Shown here piece by piece: positions 31,917 to 33,885 of a stretch of 33,885 nt of DNA (positions are counted from its first letter, which is position 1; each line of letters opens with the position of its first letter). The notes beneath the pieces were generated by a model, which saw only the letters and a list, made by a program, of their open reading frames with translations, had not been told where the DNA came from and did no database searches. The position numbers and the translations under genes are program-made. Source of the DNA: Spirosoma fluviale (GTDB lineage: Bacteria > Bacteroidota > Bacteroidia > Cytophagales > Spirosomataceae). The stretch spans positions 1-33,885 of the forward strand of contig CAMCYZ010000016.1 of the NCBI GenBank assembly GCA_945885545.1, written 5' to 3'.

Positions 31917-32885
31917 TTATGCAGCGATTTTTGCGTTAGGGATTGCAGTGGAAATCCTTTTGTTAGGAACGAACAAAAGATTGGAACGGAAAGCCCGACC
32001 CGATAGGGGAACGCCCAATTCTCCTCTTTTTTCAGGATTTGCATTGATGCTTCTTCTCGCTTTTACTCTTAAAATAGAAAATTCAGAATAAATGTCGTCA
32101 AAAAAATTGTCGTTTGTGTCTTTTCCTTTTACATCCGAATTGCTCAAAATCCATTTATGACCTTGCTTTTCAAGATTTATGCAAAAATTTCTCAGTCTTA
32201 TTTGTTCTTCATCGTTAAATTCATCTTTTGCGTAGGAATTAAAACTTGAAGTATTACTCAAGGGCTTGTATGGCGGATCGAAATAGAAAAATGAATTAGA
32301 GGTTACTTCCTTCAATGTCGATTCATAATCGCCACAAAGTATTTCAACTTTTTGCAATGCATTACTTACGGCCAAAATATTTTGCTCGTCACAGATAGTT
32401 GGCTTTTTATAACTACCCATTGGCACATTATAGCCATTGTTTTTATTTACTCTGTACAAACCGTTAAAACAAGTACGATTAAGGAAAATAAACAAAGCGG
32501 CTTGCACACTTTGCTCTTCTTTTCTAGTGTTATACAATTCTCTTTTTTTGTAATAGTATTCCTTTTTTTCTTCATCCTTTCCGTCAAGGTTATGAAATTC
32601 ATTTTGAAGAATTTGTAGTATAGAAACCAGTTCTTTTGGCTTAGATGCGATGATTCTATAAGTGTTAATCAAATCAGCATTTATGTCATTTATTACAGCT
32701 TTTTCAAGTTTTGGAAAGTTGTAAAGCATCCAAAATAAAATGGCTCCACTACCAACAAATGGCTCAATGTATGTAAATCTTTCTTTTGTTACTTCTCTTG
32801 GCAAAGCCCGGTGAATGTCGTTGATAAGCTGGGTTTTTCCACCTGCCCACTTCAAAAACGGTTTTGCACTTTTAATATCTGTCAT
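31917..32885 (-). CDS. dam: Dam/DpnM-type adenine-N6 DNA methyltransferase with an abnormal C-terminus
   Basis: A 322-aa class alpha (D12) methyltransferase. KWAGGKTQL (12-20) and EPFVGSGA bind SAM, DPPY (203-206) is catalytic, and DPPYKPLSNTSSFNSY plus LSNSD are typical of GATC-specific Dam and DpnM. The recognition region NGLYRVN (Arg145) to NVPMGSYKKP also fits Dam, so GATC is the predicted target. The expected ending, KRG followed by a strand like EILVTNY, is absent. After about residue 290 the reading enters an interspersed repeat and adds a ~32-residue tail (GVPLSGRAFRSNLLFVPNK and so on). Activity is therefore uncertain. First gene of the dam-dpnI-dpnD-rhuM operon. Confidence 0.9.
   Translation of the reverse strand: MTDIKSAKPFLKWAGGKTQLINDIHRALPREVTKERFTYIEPFVGSGAILFWMLYNFPKLEKAVINDINADLINTYRIIASKPKELVSILQILQNEFHNLDGKDEEKKEYYYKKRELYNTRKEEQSVQAALFIFLNRTCFNGLYRVNKNNGYNVPMGSYKKPTICDEQNILAVSNALQKVEILCGDYESTLKEVTSNSFFYFDPPYKPLSNTSSFNSYAKDEFNDEEQIRLRNFCINLEKQGHKWILSNSDVKGKDTNDNFFDDIYSEFSILRVKARRSINANPEKRGELGVPLSGRAFRSNLLFVPNKRISTAIPNAKIAA
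31926..32017 (-). repeat. Interspersed repeat forming the dam 3' end
   Basis: A segment with higher GC than its surroundings, containing GGGCGTTCCCCTATCGGGTC on the minus strand and a hairpin (31953-31982; CTTTTGTT / AACAAAAG with a 7-nt loop). Similar sequences, with a variable hairpin between conserved arms, recur in Bacteroidota genomes by my recollection. Here the repeat is read in frame as the end of dam. Confidence 0.6.
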
Positions 32886-33533
32886 TCTAATTTAATTCAG
32901 TTATAGGCCTCAAATTTACAGTATTTTTTCGTCTTAAAAGTCTATTTGAATATTGATTTTTGTCCGAATGCTGATTTTTAGCACGGTGGTTTTGGGGTGT
33001 CGTCTAACGTGGATGTTTACGCAAAACATTTTTACAGTTGCCTACATATCTCAATTGTACTAGATAGGCTTATTTAAGTATTCGATAGATAATGAGCAGG
33101 CAATAATTGCGTAAATATATTTTTCATTATAATGGCGTATTTTGTTTTTCAAAAACTCGAAGATAAATTATTTTCTGTTTTATTCAAAGCTGCAAGGAAG
33201 GTACTTTTCACACCTTGTTAAGTTTTGATCACCGCGGTTTGCCCGAGAGTTATAGTCACTTATTGAAAAAGCAAGAACCGACCAAAAACTGAAAAGAGGG
33301 AGATGTGCGGCATTGCCACCAAAAACGCCATAAATACCGATGAAAAACCACACAAACCGATAAACCACAGGCCGTAAGGCGTCTTGAAAACCCAAAAATC
33401 ACTTGACGAAAAACCCATAGCGAGAACGGACAAACACTACCGAAGGTCCAGTTCAAAACTAGCCGCCCGCCATCTGTTTCATCGCTTGGCCTGGGGCCAC
33501 GACGAAACCTTGGTTATTAGGCACAGTGCTTGT
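32886..33533. other. Non-coding region upstream of dam
   Basis: 648 bp with no credible gene. A -7 box for dam, TAAATTTG, lies on the minus strand at 32911-32918. A long imperfect palindrome spans 33016-33115: TTTACGCAA / TTGCGTAAA outside, TTGCCT / AGGCAA inside. The stretch 33170-33533 is A/C-rich and shows nothing recognised. Confidence 0.5.
32911..32918 (-). promoter_or_regulatory. -7 box for the dam operon
   Basis: TAAATTTG on the minus strand matches TANNTTTG, 25 bp before the dam ATG. A TTTG box at the usual distance is not evident. Confidence 0.45.
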
Positions 33534-33752
33534 TTATAAGCGTTCTATTTCTTCTTTGGTTAGTCCTGTCAACTTAATAATATCTTCAACTTTTAACCCC
33601 ATTAATTTAGCTGATTTTGCAGTTTCAAGTTTACCTTCAAGTTTACCTTCAAATATACCTTCGAGTTTACCTTCGAGTTTACCTTCAAGTTTACCTTCGT
33701 CAAAGGCTGATTCAATAACGCCTTTTAAATCTCTATATGTCCAGTTTCACAA
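33534..33752 (-). pseudogene. C-terminal remnant of an Rpn/PD-(D/E)XK nuclease-family transposase-like protein
   Basis: The frame reads WTYRDLKGVIESAFDEGKLE, then repeats of GKLE, then TAKSAKLMGLKVEDIIKLTG and LTKEEIERL with TAA at 33534. This is the standard C-terminus of the Rpn (recombination-promoting nuclease)/PDDEXK_2 family. The nuclease domain is missing: an in-frame stop and a GC-rich palindrome lie immediately upstream. Confidence 0.75.
33624..33695. repeat. 12-bp tandem repeat, six units
   Basis: Units of TTCAAGTTTACC and close variants at 33624, 33636, 33648, 33660, 33672 and 33684. On the minus strand they encode (EGKL)n in the Rpn-like remnant; one unit has changed to EGIF. Copy number probably varies by slippage. 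Confidence 0.9.
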
Positions 33753-33769
33753 CGTTGTTGGCGGCTTTA

Positions 33770-33824
33770 GCCCGCCCTTCGAGCGTAGTGGAGGCGTAGC
33801 CGGAACGGAGCTCGAAGGGCGGGC
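33770..33824. repeat. GC-rich palindromic element
   Basis: GCCCGCCCTTCGAG (33770-33783) and CTCGAAGGGCGGGC (33811-33824) form a perfect 14-bp inverted repeat around a 27-nt GC-rich centre. TTTCAC (33745-33750) and GTGAAA (33825-33830) add a further matching pair outside. The composition is sharply different from the AT-rich flanks. Confidence 0.85.
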
Positions 33825-33839
33825 GTGAAAAAATTTGAA

Positions 33840-33847
33840 TACTTTTG
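33840..33847 (+). promoter_or_regulatory. -7 box before the gene at the right edge
   Basis: TACTTTTG matches TANNTTTG, 19 bp before the ATG at 33867. Confidence 0.4.
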
Positions 33848-33866
33848 TTCTACTAAAAATAAAAAT

Positions 33867-33885
33867 ATGGGACAAACTTATCACG
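33867..33885 (+). CDS. Start of a gene leaving the window (partial)
   Basis: ATG followed by the codons for GQTYH, preceded by AT-rich DNA and a -7 box. Too short to identify. Confidence 0.3.

Noticed and set aside
33016-33115. CRISPR-like or attC-like interpretation of the inverted repeats
   Set aside because: No regular repeat-spacer pattern, cas genes, integrase or attC core pair was found.
33180-33456. Two overlapping short minus-strand ORFs
   Set aside because: Composition is A/C-biased DNA read in any frame; no family, start signal or conserved motif.

Overview
The window comes from a Bacteroidota chromosome, most likely a Cytophagales-type bacterium. It is AT-rich, genes generally lack Shine-Dalgarno sequences, and several genes are preceded by the Bacteroidota -7 box TANNTTTG. 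One promoter has the full TTTG-N19-TANNTTTG layout (20677-20707). Gene content also fits: NagX-like acyltransferase, S9 peptidase, MraY, type II MenB and a GH67 alpha-glucuronidase. No rRNA, tRNA or CRISPR array was seen.

Layout. (1) 1-1260: a REP/RAYT locus. A single-domain Y1 (HUH) transposase lies among five copies of a 26-nt hairpin element, three of them inside a 160-bp tandem repeat. (2) 1257-16324: mostly housekeeping genes: nagX-like, PBP4 (dacB), prfA, an ITP/XTP pyrophosphatase, an AraC regulator, menB, a lipoprotein, a twice-frameshifted Crp/Fnr gene, mraY, an S9 peptidase overlapping a voltage-gated K+ channel, and a UvrD-type helicase. (3) 16325-24106: a decayed ORF, a fused FAD/Fe-S D-2-hydroxyacid dehydrogenase, a LiaI-like membrane protein, a CBM48-esterase, and a GH67 alpha-glucuronidase gene interrupted by one in-frame TAA. 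(4) 24215-24781: a YefM-YoeB toxin-antitoxin operon with a recognisable operator. (5) 24978-27978: an aldehyde dehydrogenase and FAH-family dehydratase pair that fits the end of an oxidative pentose/sugar-acid pathway to 2-oxoglutarate, then idi. (6) 28000-33885: an accessory island of restriction-modification genes, fragments and repeats.

The most striking part is the compact minus-strand operon dam - dpnI - dpnD - rhuM (32885 down to 29967). The DpnI homologue keeps the catalytic and m6A-pocket residues of an enzyme that cuts methylated GATC. Yet it is cotranscribed with a Dam-type methylase of the family that normally makes Gm6ATC. In pneumococcus these functions belong to mutually exclusive cassettes. 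Here the Dam C-terminus has been replaced by translation of an interspersed repeat and rhuM carries a one-base frameshift, so partial inactivation may explain the coexistence. Altered specificity or a new regulatory logic are the alternatives. Downstream lie fragments of two related N4/N6 methyltransferases on either side of a small Cys-rich ORF.

Right edge: a truncated Rpn/PD-(D/E)XK protein with 12-bp tandem repeats, a GC-rich palindrome, and the first codons of a gene that leaves the window.
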